Assembly (NCBI RefSeq): GCF_017654505.1
Contig: NC_054538.1
Location: forward strand, 26,871,674-26,935,673
Reading direction: 5' to 3'
Length of the DNA: 64,000 bases
Origin: Polyodon spathula
Lineage: Eukaryota; Chordata; Actinopteri; Acipenseriformes; Polyodontidae
Shown here: piece by piece, positions 52,288-63,598 of the stretch
Layout of the letters: every line of letters starts with the position of its first letter
Numbering within the stretch: the stretch's first letter is position 1
The notes under the pieces: generated by a model
Told to the model about the DNA's origin: nothing
Database searches by the model: none
Seen by the model: the letters and a program-made list of their open reading frames with translations, nothing else
Program-made: the position numbers and the translations under genes

Positions 52288-52840
52288 TGTGACAGATTGG
52301 CTGGTGGATGACATCAGACTCGGAACAGAAACACGCTGACAAGGCAGTTGTGGGGCGAAACTGAGACTGCTTTTATTAAATAAACAAAACAAAACACTTT
52401 TAGAAAGCAAAAGGGTATGATGGTTGAACCAAAACACACACAGAACAAAACATTAACAAGTACATAGTACAGTAATTTATATGTATGTACAGACTCGCGT
52501 CTTTCCTCCACTGACACACTCCGCCCCTATTATGGCCGAGGGGTTAACTAGCTAGTAATTGTCTTTTATTTACCTTTTAATTATCTTTTAATTACCCCTC
52601 TGCCATAGTCTGCACGATTTTAATTAAGTCTGACAGTCATGCATTCTCACAAGGAATTTAAACAATAAATTACACAAAACAATACCATGGCGGATGACAT
52701 CTCGCTCGTCCGGCCAAACAATAAAATACAAATAACACTGCTTTTCATCGTCATATATATATATATATATTTATATTAATCATAATACAAATCTTAAAAA
52801 TATAGCACAGATATAACTAGGGGCGCGATACTCCGCCACA
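52288..52840 (-). mobile_element. Solo LTR (family 1), minus orientation
   Basis: On the minus strand it runs from TGTGGCGGAGTATCGCGCCC to CCAATCTGTCACA. It has an AATAAA signal about 80 bases from the end and GAGTCTGATGTCATCC near the end, as in the other copies. The flanking five bases do not match, so one flank has changed or the element recombined. A TA microsatellite sits inside at 52754-52771. Confidence 0.75.
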
Positions 52841-53617
52841 CGGGGACGGATGAAAACAAGCACTGAACAAGGGATCATGTTTGAGAAACTGTTTAATGTC
52901 TTTTTTTTTTTTAGTCTAAGAATTGTAAAATGTATTCTTCTATTTAATTGTGGCACACTTTTTGTACACAGTTTTATGACATTGAAAGCAGGTGTGTATT
53001 TGCTATCCATTTTCAGTTCTGGGGAGCTAAACTGATGCCATTTCTGGCCTGACGTCCACTTTGAGGGCTCAGAACTCAGCAATTATTTACCCTGTGACAC
53101 TGATATTGCATATACAGTCTTTGTTGTTGTTAGATAATCTGGAGAAGCTACAGCGAATGTGATCAGTACAGTGGTTCAGCAATTCTGTGTGTGCAACAAG
53201 TATCAGGAAGAGATATTGAATTGAATACTTTGAAAGATCTGACCGCTCAAACATGGCCCCTTTTTGGTTGTCATTTTCATCTGTCAAGGGCACCCCAACA
53301 AAGGCTCCTAGCTTAAAAAAATAATGAAAGTTGAGAGCTTCTGTAATATTTTGAGATTTTTCCTAAAATACTTCCAGGTACTTCCATATGCGACATCAGA
53401 AAGTGAGTTAGTCAGGATCTCAGTATTTTGTCCATTTGGTGAGGAATGACCCAGTAGGTAGGTATCGTTTTATTTAGTTTTGAAGGGTTTATTATTGAGA
53501 TAAAACATATAAATAAGTTTGATATCATAATTTCAGTAGACATCATTAGGGTCAACTGTGGAAGTAAATGTATAGGGGAAAATTAGATAACATTATAAAT
53601 AGTTCAAATGTGACAAA

Positions 53618-53638
53618 TGTGTGTGTGTGTGTGTGTGT
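53618..53638. repeat. (GT)n microsatellite
   Basis: About ten GT units upstream of the ENTPD6 first coding exon. Confidence 0.85.
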
Positions 53639-53686
53639 ATTTATGTATATTTACTTTACTGTTATACTTTTTGTTTTACCTCCCCA

Positions 53687-53759
53687 GGTGAAGCTATAAC
53701 TAGAATGGCCTCTGCTTAAATTCAGGTGATAAAAATTATGCGCTTCATACTCAGGAATC
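53687..53759 (+). other. ENTPD6: ENTPD6 5' UTR part of the first coding exon
   Basis: A pyrimidine tract and CCCCAG at 53681-53686 form a convincing splice acceptor, so the exon with the start codon is probably the second exon and a non-coding first exon lies upstream. Two upstream ATGs occur, at 53705 (four codons) and 53738 (other frame). Confidence 0.5.
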
Positions 53760-54003
53760 ATGAGGATACCAAAATTAGCCAGTGTTTTTCTACTTGTGAT
53801 AAGTCTTGTTGTTTATTTGTCATATGTCAAGAAGCACATTGACAGTACGACTCCTTCAGACTCTAAAAACCCAGTTCAATCTAGAAATGGAAAGGATGAG
53901 CTGTGCCATTCAGAGAAAAGTCATTTCCTATATGGGATCATGTTTGATGCTGGAAGCACTGGAACAAGGGTGCATGTCTTCAAGTTTGAGAAAACACCAA
54001 ATG
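53760..54003 (+). CDS. ENTPD6: ENTPD6 coding exon 1
   Basis: It encodes [20 protein letters not shown] through [19 protein letters not shown] and ends phase 1 with donor gtatgt. It holds the membrane anchor and apyrase-conserved region 1. Confidence 0.93.
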
Positions 54004-55130
54004 GTATGTCTAAATCTAACAGAAAGCCATGTGATATTGTTTTTTTTTTTGTTTTAGTTTTTTTTAAGGAACAGTTTATGCCAAAGTATAAACTGATGTC
54101 TACTCTCAAGCATTGTTCTGGAACGTATTTCCATTTTTAAAGCCGGATATCTGTCAGAGTATATCACACATTTTTGTTGATTTGTTTACATATTGTCTTA
54201 TTTTTTATATAATGAATTGAAATAATTGTATTTGTTGTGGTATTTTATAGAGAATGGGAATATGTATTATTGCTTGCACTATTTACAGTAGATATACCTG
54301 TAAGAGCCCTGGCGAGCACAGAGTGAAAAAACTAAAAGCTATTGCTGAAATGGTAGGATAAGTCTGATCATTTTTAACTGGCTTTCGCACATTCTTTTTT
54401 CTTTAAAAAAGAAATCCTGCCACTGAAATACAATACACGTAGAACAAATCTTATTGCCAGCATACAACCCTATTAAGAAACTGGGTAATTAGAATATGTT
54501 TTATTTCATTCATGACTTTTTAACAACTTTGTAAAGCATTTAAAAAATTGTCTTATCTTTCATTATTGTGTTTTTTTTTTTCTTCCAGAGGCTCCTAAAT
54601 TGGCACATGAAACATTTAAAGCTATAAAACCGGGACTGTCACCCTACGCTGATGATCCTGAAAAGGTAATACTGTACTACACAAAGTGTGCATGTTAAAT
54701 GTTAGTGAAGTGTCCTTATTTACAAACTTTTAATATTCTCTCCTGAGGATGCACATACCCAGTTGTGTAGTGCATATGTGACATATTTATATATAGCATC
54801 CATACACATTTAGTGTGTGTATGAAGTCTCAGAAACTGAGAATATTGGTACTGTAATGTCTTTACATACACCCATGTGCCACACTTATATATTTTTTTAT
54901 TTAATTTGATTGTATTTTAGAACCACACATCACCTAATCTGGAATTCTTTTACTCATCACATACATTAACCACAAAATTAAGGAAACCCCTCCCCAGAAT
55001 TTGGTCATTTCAACCCACGTTTAAAATAATACTCTACAATGTGCATGAATTCTTAAAATTTGATATCCATTTTCTCAGTTTGACCTTGTTTTATGTTATC
55101 AGTTTAATGATTGGGGCGCTATAATTCGCC

Positions 55131-55164
<34 letters not shown>

Positions 55165-58100
55165 ATTGTGCCTGATAGTTGTTTTTTCATAATTCCTGCC
55201 AATAGTGCACTGCTGGGATCCAAGAGCTTTTGAATGTTGCTAAAGAGAATGTTCCTTGTGACCTTTGGAAGAGCACTCCCCTTGTGCTGAAGGCAACAGC
55301 TGGACTGCGTCTGTTACCTGGTGAAAAGGCTAAGCAGCTGCTGGATAAGGTGGGTTATTGCATCTTGTTTGCATAACACTTTTGTATCTTGGTACTAATA
55401 AAAGAAAAACAATCACAGACTCACATTTGTCATCTATTGTAATCATAATAGAAGTTTGAATAAACATATAATGGAATTAAACTGGATTATGACTTTGTTA
55501 TAACATTCTTAAAGGTGAAAGATATATTCCAGGCATCACCCTTTCTCTCCAGAGAAGACTGTGTCAGTATAATGGATGGCTCAGATGAAGGTGAGATTTC
55601 AGTGTTTTACTGTGTTTAACATTATCAGTTATCGAGGATGTATTGCAATTGAAGCACAGAAAAGTTTCCTAGAATCGTACAGCTGGTCAAAGACTGCAAA
55701 TTACAAAAACAGGATTTACAAGCACCTACTGTAGTCCAAAGCTGTTCCAGGTGCAGTATGTTGAATGACATTTGCTTCTGCTACTAAAGTAAACACATGG
55801 ATTTGGGTCTGACAAGGACATGGAAAGATGTATCTTTTTTTCCCCAGCAACAAGCTGTTATCTTTCTATATGATAGACTTATCTGCTCAATAAGAGCTAT
55901 GTGAAATGTTTACTTTCAAATTCCTTATCATCTTAACTTAAATGCAGTCTTTTTTTATAGTATGTGTATTCATACAATTATTATTTTCTATTGTTAACAT
56001 AGATTGTTTTTCATTAAATCTGTCAGTCAGAATCAGGACTCAGATTTTATCCTCTTGCTCAGATTTTTCCTCGAAGACCTTTACCATGGACATAAATTAG
56101 TATTGAGATTTTCTCCAGCCATTGTATTACACATTATCTTGAGCAGAGATAATGGCCCATATTCACGAAAGCTTTCCTAAAACAAAAATAAGTATTTACC
56201 CATAAAAAGCCAAAACTAGAAATTTAAGAAAATTAGTAGCAAGAGCTTAGTTCATAATGTTAGCGTTTTAAGTGGTGACCTGATATTTCAAATAATCGTT
56301 TGTCTGGCAAAACTAGTTGACTATACATATACTTTATATTTATTCTTGAGCACACTTGACTGACAGGAGGAATTGAGTTTCCAGATTATGCCTTTAAGTT
56401 TTTGATGATGTGCAACAGATTTATTCTCCCTTGTGTATTGACAGTTACATTTCCATTACAGGCATTTCAGCATGGATCACAGTCAATGTTTTAATAGGTG
56501 AGATTGAATGTTGCCATTATACCTGAAGTGTTTCCCGTTGTGTGTAGTATTGTTATACAATATAAACGCATATAAGGTGAAAACAGCATGCAGCTTTATT
56601 TTCTAGATTTCTAGTAAAATTAAAACCCAATAATATTAGCAATCAGTTTAGTAATTGTAAGTCATATTATGTAATGAGAATGATAGATTCTTAGGCAAGG
56701 TCTACCAAATATAAATCAAGTTTTACAGAAACTTTACAGAGTGCCTATAATGCGTTCCCCTGTTCTTGTTCTGCAGGCAGCCTGCATGGTCAGGAGCAAA
56801 ACACTGTAGGAATACTGGATTTGGGAGGGGGCTCAACACAGATAACGTTCGCTCCGCGACACGAGGTAAGACAGATTTTCTTAATGCATAAATTAAAGCA
56901 TCAATCTTTGCACTAATCCTCAGGTCCCCAAAATAAATGTGCATTTTATCCGGATACAAATGCTGGATGTTTTCATGGTGTCTTTTTGTCTTCTGCTGAG
57001 TCACATCAAAAATGTGATAAATAATTTGTTCAGTTTCATTCTTCTGTATGGCCCTTGATTATACATTTACCAGCACTATTTTTTTTTTCATCTGCATTCT
57101 GTTTTCTCAGAAAACAATTCAAACCTCACCAGTAGACTTCATCACATCGTTTCAAATGTTCAATAACACCTTCTCACTCTATTCACACAGGTAAGTCTAA
57201 GTGATATTTAAAACATGAGAAACAATCCACCAAATTTTATTATGGTGCTAAACGTTATCTCTTACTATGTGTAAATGCTTTCTGAAATTCCCAGAAGGGT
57301 GCAGGTCAAGTGACTATATAAGTAACTCATGTGAATGAGCACCTGTGACAAAGTGGATGAGTGGATGCAGGTACAGGAGCGATGTAGTGTATGACTGAAA
57401 CAGACAGAGATGATTGTAATCCGGTTTGGAAAGGAGTTCATTAATTGTTTCCAGATCTGGCGACCAAACAATAATCCCCCAGCAGTAAATAACAATGTGT
57501 ACTGCACGGGGTAAATAACAATAGGATTGCAATCCCAAATTATAAACAATAATGTCCACCCCACAATAACACTAACATGGTTGCCAGTCCTGGGTGCGTG
57601 CAGTAGTATTCGTGGTGGGTGATACAAGTATTTCATGACAGTGGTGAAATGTTGTTCCTGCTTTGTGCTCGCCCATGGCGACAGCTCCGGAAACATGTTA
57701 GCCCTCTGGTAATTTACAAACAAGACGAATTACTAACAGACACAAAAACAAACAAAACACTGACGAAACTGTTATATTCTCTGGGGTCTCTCACAAGCCT
57801 TCTAGGTTCTAATATAAAACCAGAGTGAAGGAACAGATTATGATTCTCTGTCACACATGACCCCTTCATAAACCATTGCAACCGCCTCTCCAATCTGCGG
57901 CTGCCACGTCATTTCCCTTCTGGGTCAATGTGTTATTGCAACGGGGTCTTGCCCCCTTCCAGACTGTTTTACTTCCCTTGAATCCTAGGAAAGAACTGTC
58001 AGACCAGCCCATCCAAGGGACTCTGTTCTCGCTGCTTAGCGCTCTCACCGGTCGGGAGGGAGATTTACAACCAAGAATCATTTTATTTCTGTCACAGCAC

Positions 58101-61100
58101 CTCAGCCCTTGGTCAGCAAACAAGGGTCAATGATGAAAGTAAATTCACAAATCCATATTAAAGTAAATCAGAGAATTCCAGTAAGATGTAACTTATAGAT
58201 GAAATGCATGTGGTTATACTGGAATTTTTGATTTTACCACAAAATTTATTTTCTTGCAGCTACCTGGGACTTGGTTTAATGTCAGCAAGACTTGCCATTT
58301 TGGGGGGGTTAGAGGGGGTGCCATGTAAGTATTATTATTATTTCTATTATTTACACTTCTCTTCCTTTCTGGTGGCAGTTGATTTCCATTAGGAAATGTG
58401 GTGGTTTGGAGGGAGTAGATATTTAAAGGGGTCAAATGTGTTCCACTGTACATTGCAGGAATTATGTTTTCTGGAAAAATCTGGTGGAAGAGTGTACGCT
58501 TGTTAATGAGGGATCACTCTATGTAGCCTATATATTTCAGACCGACCCACTGTATTATCGAAGCATTTAGCGTTTTGCCAAAGAAAAACACTGATCCAAA
58601 AGAGAACTTCAAATAAGTAACTTTTTTTTTTTTTTCTTGTGTCTAGTTCTATAACATTTTTAACAGTTTTTGTTTTGTTTTACACTAACATGCTGCAAAC
58701 TTAGCTAGGTGGTCACTGTTTTAAAATATGTCTGTAGTATCCTAACTTAGTATAAAAATGCAAGGTTTACAAAATATTTTCTTTGACTGTTTTGTATTTG
58801 TATGTGTGTGTGTGTGTGTAAATAACAAAATGAGGTAACATTTTTTTGCCCGAGATGCATGCCCCATGTGCACTTCCCCCTTCTAGTAAACAGTACAGTA
58901 TTTGAAAAGGATGATTTCCCCAACATATAATAACATATTGTTCTGAAGACAGAAAGCAACATAGTACATTACCATTATTCAGATACTTAATAAACTTGAA
59001 TATAAAAACATCAGGTGAGTTATTTACCTCGGTGAATAGGATGAGCCTGCTTGCTAGTGCAGTTTGTGCTGTCTCAGCTTAATTTCAGAGTTTCAACCTC
59101 AGATCTGTCTCTACATTCAAACGTTTTCTGTACTTGTTTTTGATGTAAATAAGTGAATAAAACTCTGCTTCGCAGATATGTTGAAGCAAAGTGAGCAAGT
59201 ATTTCGACAGCTGTTTGTGACAATTCAGCAAAGTCTTTTTGAATTGAGAGCCAGAACTCAACAGGCATAACTTTGAAATTATCTCTCAAAACTGTATCAC
59301 AAGCAACAATCAAATTCTCTTTTAGACTTGCAACAATCTTGGTCTTTGCTACAAAGTTTTCTGAAAATGGATTTCAAACCCAGGCAAAATCCTGCAATTC
59401 ATTTACCTCACTTTCAGGAAAATATACTCTGAAATGCAAGCAAAGTGGAGACAAATGCTCCACTAGCACATCTTTAACTTCCAAGACCGACATTCCACAA
59501 TCCATAATGACAGAAGACAGTGTTGGAAACACAGTTACATCGTCTTGCATCACACAGCTACTCCAAAACAAAACTTTTTTTTGGAAAAGCTCTGTACTTT
59601 TTCCTGAGTGATGAAAATGTTACAGTTCTTACCTTGCAAGGAAAGGTTAAGTTAATTGAGTTTGTCAGATATGTCAGCCAAATAGCCCAGTAAAACCTGA
59701 AAGAGCTGGTCGAATAAGCGTTGGTGAAGTGGGGAGTGAGAGTTCATCAAAAACATCGAACATAAACCATTAGTTTGGCTGCATTGTTGTCATCGATTTG
59801 TAACGCGAAAAGAAGGCTTACTGTGTTATCAGATAACGGAATGAGACTTAACTGATCAGCAACTTTCCTTCCACATACTGTTGATGCCATTTCAATCACT
59901 GCTGGCAGCACAAGATCTTCACCAATCGTATGAGGTTTTCCACTTCTTGCTATTTAGTTTGGTAGGAGACAGCATACAATGCTTTGTGCTTTGGCAGGTG
60001 TAGCTCTGCTTTCTCCTATGAATAGAAAGAGCTTTTGTTAGAAACAAATCTCGTGGCTTATCTTTGAGGGCAGGATATTTGGTTTCCAGATGGCGTTACT
60101 TTTAGTTTGTTTGGTTTCTATCACTGGCAAGAACATCTGCTCAAACATCACATTGTTGTCGCTGATGTTCATCAGAAACAATACATGTAAATCCCAAATC
60201 CAAGTAAGATGGTTGGTATTTCCTATTTTTTTTAACCTGGCTTTACCTGCTCCTTCATCTCGATCAATATTCTCAACTTTACGCTTTAAAAATGCTCCAT
60301 TCTTTCCTATTGTTTGCTGTCTAATGTTAACACAAGCGATAGCTAGCGAGAGTAAATAACATCAGAGTCACATTCACATGTCGGTTTCAGGCGCTAAGGG
60401 GCGATAACGTGCATCAGAATATTGTTCAAGAAAGCTTTGGTACGATCCACCTTGTTTACAATCGCCAAGGAGTCAGAAACAAATATTTACCGGTCAGGTC
60501 TCACGCCCCAGTTTGAAAACCTGTTAGAGGATTCTGTGGACTGCTGTAATTCTAGTTATGTGCCTGTAGGTGTCAGTATAATAAAGTACAAACATTTAAC
60601 CAGAATTGAGATCTCAGCTGTACTGGTATTTTTTTGCAAATGAACCATTAGAAGGCAGACTTTCTCTAGTGTTTCAGATAAAAACAAACAAACAAAAAAA
60701 AAAAAAACACACAGAATATTATACAATTTATTTTTTTTGATTACTTCATAAGTCTAAAGCCACAGTACCCCCCTTTGCACTTACTCTAATTGTTGGGGAC
60801 ACTAAAGAAAAAAATATTTAACAGCAAAAAAAGAAACATTTTGTAACATTTAACATGTAACATTTTTACGTTTATCACAAACATGTTCTATTTGTTTAAA
60901 TTTCTATCTTCTATTCAGTAATTTTGCTGTTTTAACAACATATTATTTGACCCAACAGAGAATGCTTTTCTGGTTCACAGAGACCCTATTTTGATTCTTA
61001 ATGTAATGTTTTAACAGTGGAGAAAGGAAACACATTGGTGAGCCCATGCTTAGCCCCGGACTATGAAGAACAGTGGGAGCATGCTGAAGTAGTTTATATA

Positions 61101-62940
61101 ATCAAAGGGCAGAAGGCAGGTAGGGTGGATGTTTTTTAATGTTTTATGTTTTTGATAAATACAAAATAAAAGTATTGTCGTGCTACTATTCATTTTAATA
61201 TTATTCCGTGGTGTAGCATGAAATAATAATTTGGGTTGGAAACATCAGGGTAGATGGGGTTAGCCTTAAATAATTGGTAATGTCAAAATGTCATATTTAC
61301 TTGGAAGGATTTGTAAATTAATATTGCAACCCCGATTATTTCGTTATTTGAATATTACATACTTTGCCTACCCAGTCTTGTTGCAGCTTTTTACGATTGT
61401 TTAAGAAGATCCCTCTTTTAAATGTACTAAGTTTTATTTTTACTTCTTAGGAATTGTAGTTTTTTGTTTTTTATGGAACCCGTTGTGTGCTGTACTCCAT
61501 GGTATCATGGTTCATCTGTAATTGATGGTGATTTGCCTACAATAAAAGTGTTAACCAAGCATATCTAATTATTTTGTATGTGTTTTTATTCAGGAGAGCC
61601 CCTCTATGAGTCCTGCTACAGCAAAGTGGAGAAAATTCTCTATAGAAAAGTTAAAAAGGCAGAAGAGGTGAAATATATGGATTTTTACGCTTTTTCATAT
61701 TATTACGACAGGGCTGTGGATATTGGTATAATTGGTAGGTGTTTTGATTTCTTCTTTTTTTTTTTAAATGAACACTACATTGAATTATGTTTATTAGATT
61801 TGTATTGTACTTTTTTTATAGATTAGAAGGGATTACTATTAGAGTAAAATAATGTTCTAGAATTTGTGACTATAAAAGCTAGAGAATAATGCATTTCAGA
61901 TGATATTTTAGTGTACTGCCAAGTGATTTCTTGTCAGAAACTATATAGCACATTTATTCTGGCTGCACTTATTTCCTGTTATATTCCTCCTCAGCTGTTA
62001 CGCTCCCAATCACTACTGTCCCTCTGTCCCACCCTCGCCCTGTGCCCAATCCCGTTTCCGTTCCTTCTCACTTCTTGCTCCCCTTCATTGGACTAAACTT
62101 CGACTCAACAGAAAACAGTCACCCACTTAACGCAGTTTTCGCTTCTCCCTCAAAACTCATCTTTTTTCGATAGCCCATCCTACCCTTACTGTTGGCCCTC
62201 GACCTCCTTTTATGACCTTGCCTACCCGACTCTGACCTAGACTCTGGCCCTTGCTTTCACATAGCTATTAATCTTCTCACCCTACCCCAATAATCTTACC
62301 CTTTTTCTTCACACATTTTTTTTCAGTTTGTACAAATTCTAAAACATGTAAAGCGCCTTGGTTAAAGGCACTATATAAATGCTGAATAAATAAATTCATT
62401 GATTCATACTCAGTTGCAGTTTGAGAATAAATCAGCTTTAAGTGTTCTGTATTCCTTCTCCAGATGAAAAGACAGGCGGCAATATAAAAGTTGAAGATTA
62501 TGAAGCAGCAGCCAAAAAAGGTAAGACAGCAGTAGAACATTATCTGTTTGGGTTGTGCATGTTAAATATAGGGTGATGCACTTACACTACTTGTGTTTTC
62601 TGATGCAAAAAGCTACAACTGTCCTGATTTTGATTTTTGTTATTCTTGGAAGTGTGCAAAAGTATGGAAACTGATCAAGGGGAGAACCCATTCCTTTGTC
62701 TTGATCTAACATACATCGCAGCCTTGCTACAAGAACTGGGTTTTCCAAAGGACAAAGTCTTTAAGGTAATACAATATTTTATGTAACATTAAGTTTTTCA
62801 TGCAAAACATTATTTACTGTTAATGTATGTATGTGTTTGTTTGTTTGTTTTTACAGCTTGCAAGGAAGATAGACAATGTAGAAACCAGCTGGGCACTGGG
62901 AGCCACCTTCCGTTACATTGAATCCCTTCACAAACACTGA
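53760..62940 (+). CDS. ENTPD6: Ectonucleoside triphosphate diphosphohydrolase 6 (ENTPD6), complete, 13 coding exons
   Basis: This Golgi or secreted enzyme hydrolyses nucleoside diphosphates such as GDP and IDP to monophosphates (GDA1/CD39 family). The exons 53760-54003, 54589-54665, 55206-55349, 55515-55590, 56462-56497, 56777-56865, 57111-57190, 58260-58324, 61018-61119, 61594-61734, 62464-62520, 62653-62765 and 62857-62940 join in phase to 435 residues. There is one N-terminal membrane segment or signal anchor (residues 6-22). Apyrase-conserved regions are seen in order: DAGSTGTR (63-70), KATAGLR (136-142), SDEGISAW (178-185), DLGGGSTQ (207-214) and later [10 protein letters not shown]. The end, [14 protein letters not shown], is typical of ENTPD6. 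ENTPD5 lacks this N-terminal anchor pattern and has different neighbours. It looks functional. Confidence 0.96.
54589..54665 (+). CDS. ENTPD6: ENTPD6 coding exon 2
   Basis: 77 bp encoding [20 protein letters not shown] and ADDPEK. Flanked by cttccag and gtaata. Confidence 0.94.
55135..55164. repeat. (ATC)n microsatellite
   Basis: About ten CAT units in ENTPD6 intron 2. Confidence 0.9.
55206..55349 (+). CDS. ENTPD6: ENTPD6 coding exon 3
   Basis: 144 bp, phase 0, with apyrase-conserved region 2 ([15 protein letters not shown]). Confidence 0.95.
55515..55590 (+). CDS. ENTPD6: ENTPD6 coding exon 4
   Basis: 76 bp encoding [20 protein letters not shown] and DGSDE. Donor gtgaga. Confidence 0.94.
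56462..56497 (+). CDS. ENTPD6: ENTPD6 coding exon 5 (36-bp microexon)
   Basis: It encodes [12 protein letters not shown], between attacag and gtgaga. It is far too short to be found as an open frame, but it is needed to keep the family sequence and phase. Confidence 0.92.
56777..56865 (+). CDS. ENTPD6: ENTPD6 coding exon 6
   Basis: 89 bp encoding [20 protein letters not shown] and [10 protein letters not shown], apyrase-conserved region 4. Confidence 0.95.
57111..57190 (+). CDS. ENTPD6: ENTPD6 coding exon 7
   Basis: 80 bp encoding [20 protein letters not shown] and FSLYSH, with an N-glycosylation sequon NNT. Donor gtaagt. Confidence 0.93.
57344..58096 (-). mobile_element. Complete solo LTR (family 2) in ENTPD6 intron 7
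   Basis: The 753-bp segment begins TGTGACAAAG and ends CTGTCACA, and is flanked by GCACC on both sides (57339-57343 and 58097-58101). TG...CA ends, a 5-bp duplication and no internal region identify a solo LTR of an LTR retrotransposon. It is related to 42281-43029 in reverse orientation, which sets its strand as minus. It is therefore antisense to ENTPD6. Confidence 0.9.
58260..58324 (+). CDS. ENTPD6: ENTPD6 coding exon 8
   Basis: 65 bp encoding [20 protein letters not shown] and VP. Donor gtaagt at 58325. Confidence 0.94.
58325..59070. other. ENTPD6 intron 8, left part, no gene seen
   Basis: AT-rich intron with a T run near 58621 and a short GT run at 58804-58819. Confidence 0.5.
59050..60345 (-). 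pseudogene. Decayed ZBED5-like hAT transposase gene
   Basis: Read on the minus strand across several frames, the order is: a BED-finger-like region ([20 protein letters not shown] then [18 protein letters not shown]) near 60220-60030; [14 protein letters not shown] and [20 protein letters not shown] near 59940-59830; [11 protein letters not shown]; and finally a C-terminal part with [37 protein letters not shown] and a degraded TTYLCE-type hAT dimerisation motif near 59130-59270. Frameshifts and stops break it everywhere. The layout is that of ZBED5/GTF2IRD2-type hAT-derived proteins. It lies antisense in intron 8 of ENTPD6. Confidence 0.8.
61018..61119 (+). CDS. ENTPD6: ENTPD6 coding exon 9
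   Basis: 102 bp encoding [20 protein letters not shown] and [14 protein letters not shown]. It lies 2.7 kb from exon 8 because intron 8 holds a transposase relic. Confidence 0.93.
61594..61734 (+). CDS. ENTPD6: ENTPD6 coding exon 10
   Basis: 141 bp encoding [20 protein letters not shown] through [19 protein letters not shown], apyrase-conserved region 5. Confidence 0.95.
61975..62400 (+). mobile_element. LINE 3' end (L2/CR1-like) with AATAA-type tail
   Basis: The sequence ends GTAAAGCGCCTTGGTTAAAG and then CACTATATAAATGC and AATAAATAAAT, the well-known 3' terminus of fish L2-type LINEs and their SINEs. The pyrimidine-rich part before it (CGCTTCTCCCTCAAAACTCA) reads as the degraded end of the ORF. 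It lies in ENTPD6 intron 10. Confidence 0.7.
62464..62520 (+). CDS. ENTPD6: ENTPD6 coding exon 11
   Basis: 57 bp encoding [19 protein letters not shown]. Flanked by ctccag and gtaaga. Confidence 0.92.
62653..62765 (+). CDS. ENTPD6: ENTPD6 coding exon 12
   Basis: 113 bp encoding [20 protein letters not shown] and [18 protein letters not shown]. Confidence 0.93.
62857..62940 (+). CDS. ENTPD6: ENTPD6 coding exon 13 and stop
   Basis: It encodes [20 protein letters not shown] and IESLHKH, followed by TGA at 62938-62940. Confidence 0.95.
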   Translation, partial: LARKIDNVETSWALGATFRYIESLHKH

Positions 62941-63071
62941 TGAAGGACTAGTTTGTGCAGTAATGTAGAACTGTCTTGTTAAGAACCGTTTTTACATTTA
63001 TGAAACATTGTTTATATGACTATTTTTCACATTTGCAGGTTGCTTTATTGTTTATATATATATATATATAT

Positions 63072-63110
<39 letters not shown>

Positions 63111-63598
63111 TAGATAGATAGACAGACACACACACAGGGTTAGAAAATAACAGTGGTACTCCTACCTTTTGAAACTTGCTAGTCCTGATGTGCCTATGTT
63201 GGAATCGACAATAGCTGGGGTTCCTAAAAATAGGCTTAAACATTGTTATAATTTTTTTTTTTTAATTTATTTATTTTTTAAGAAAAGGCGCCTTGGTAAA
63301 CACTCCTACAGATCGATTAATCATCTGTTTGCACCTCGTTACTGAGCGAGTACTGTACTGTGTGCTGAGAAACTGACAGCACCAGACGTGATGAATTTGA
63401 AGAAGGTTATCACATAATTTTGTGAACTGGCAATAGCTACTACCATATTTTATTTTAGTAATACATTTATTTCTACCAGTTATTTGTACCAATTATATGA
63501 AGTATATTCTGCCAAAACAGCTATAATGTATTCAGTTGTAATGTGAATTTTGTATAATTATTATATACTTAAAAGCACAAACATTATTGCATAATAAA
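62941..63598 (+). terminator. ENTPD6: ENTPD6 3' UTR with AATAAA at 63593-63598
   Basis: After the stop there is a TA/GATA microsatellite (63053-63121) and then an AATAAA at 63593-63598. A second AATAAA lies at 63937-63942, so either site, or both, may be used. Confidence 0.55.
63053..63140. repeat. (TA)n-(GATA)n-(CA)n compound microsatellite
   Basis: TA, GATA and CA runs in sequence within the ENTPD6 3' UTR. Confidence 0.95.
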
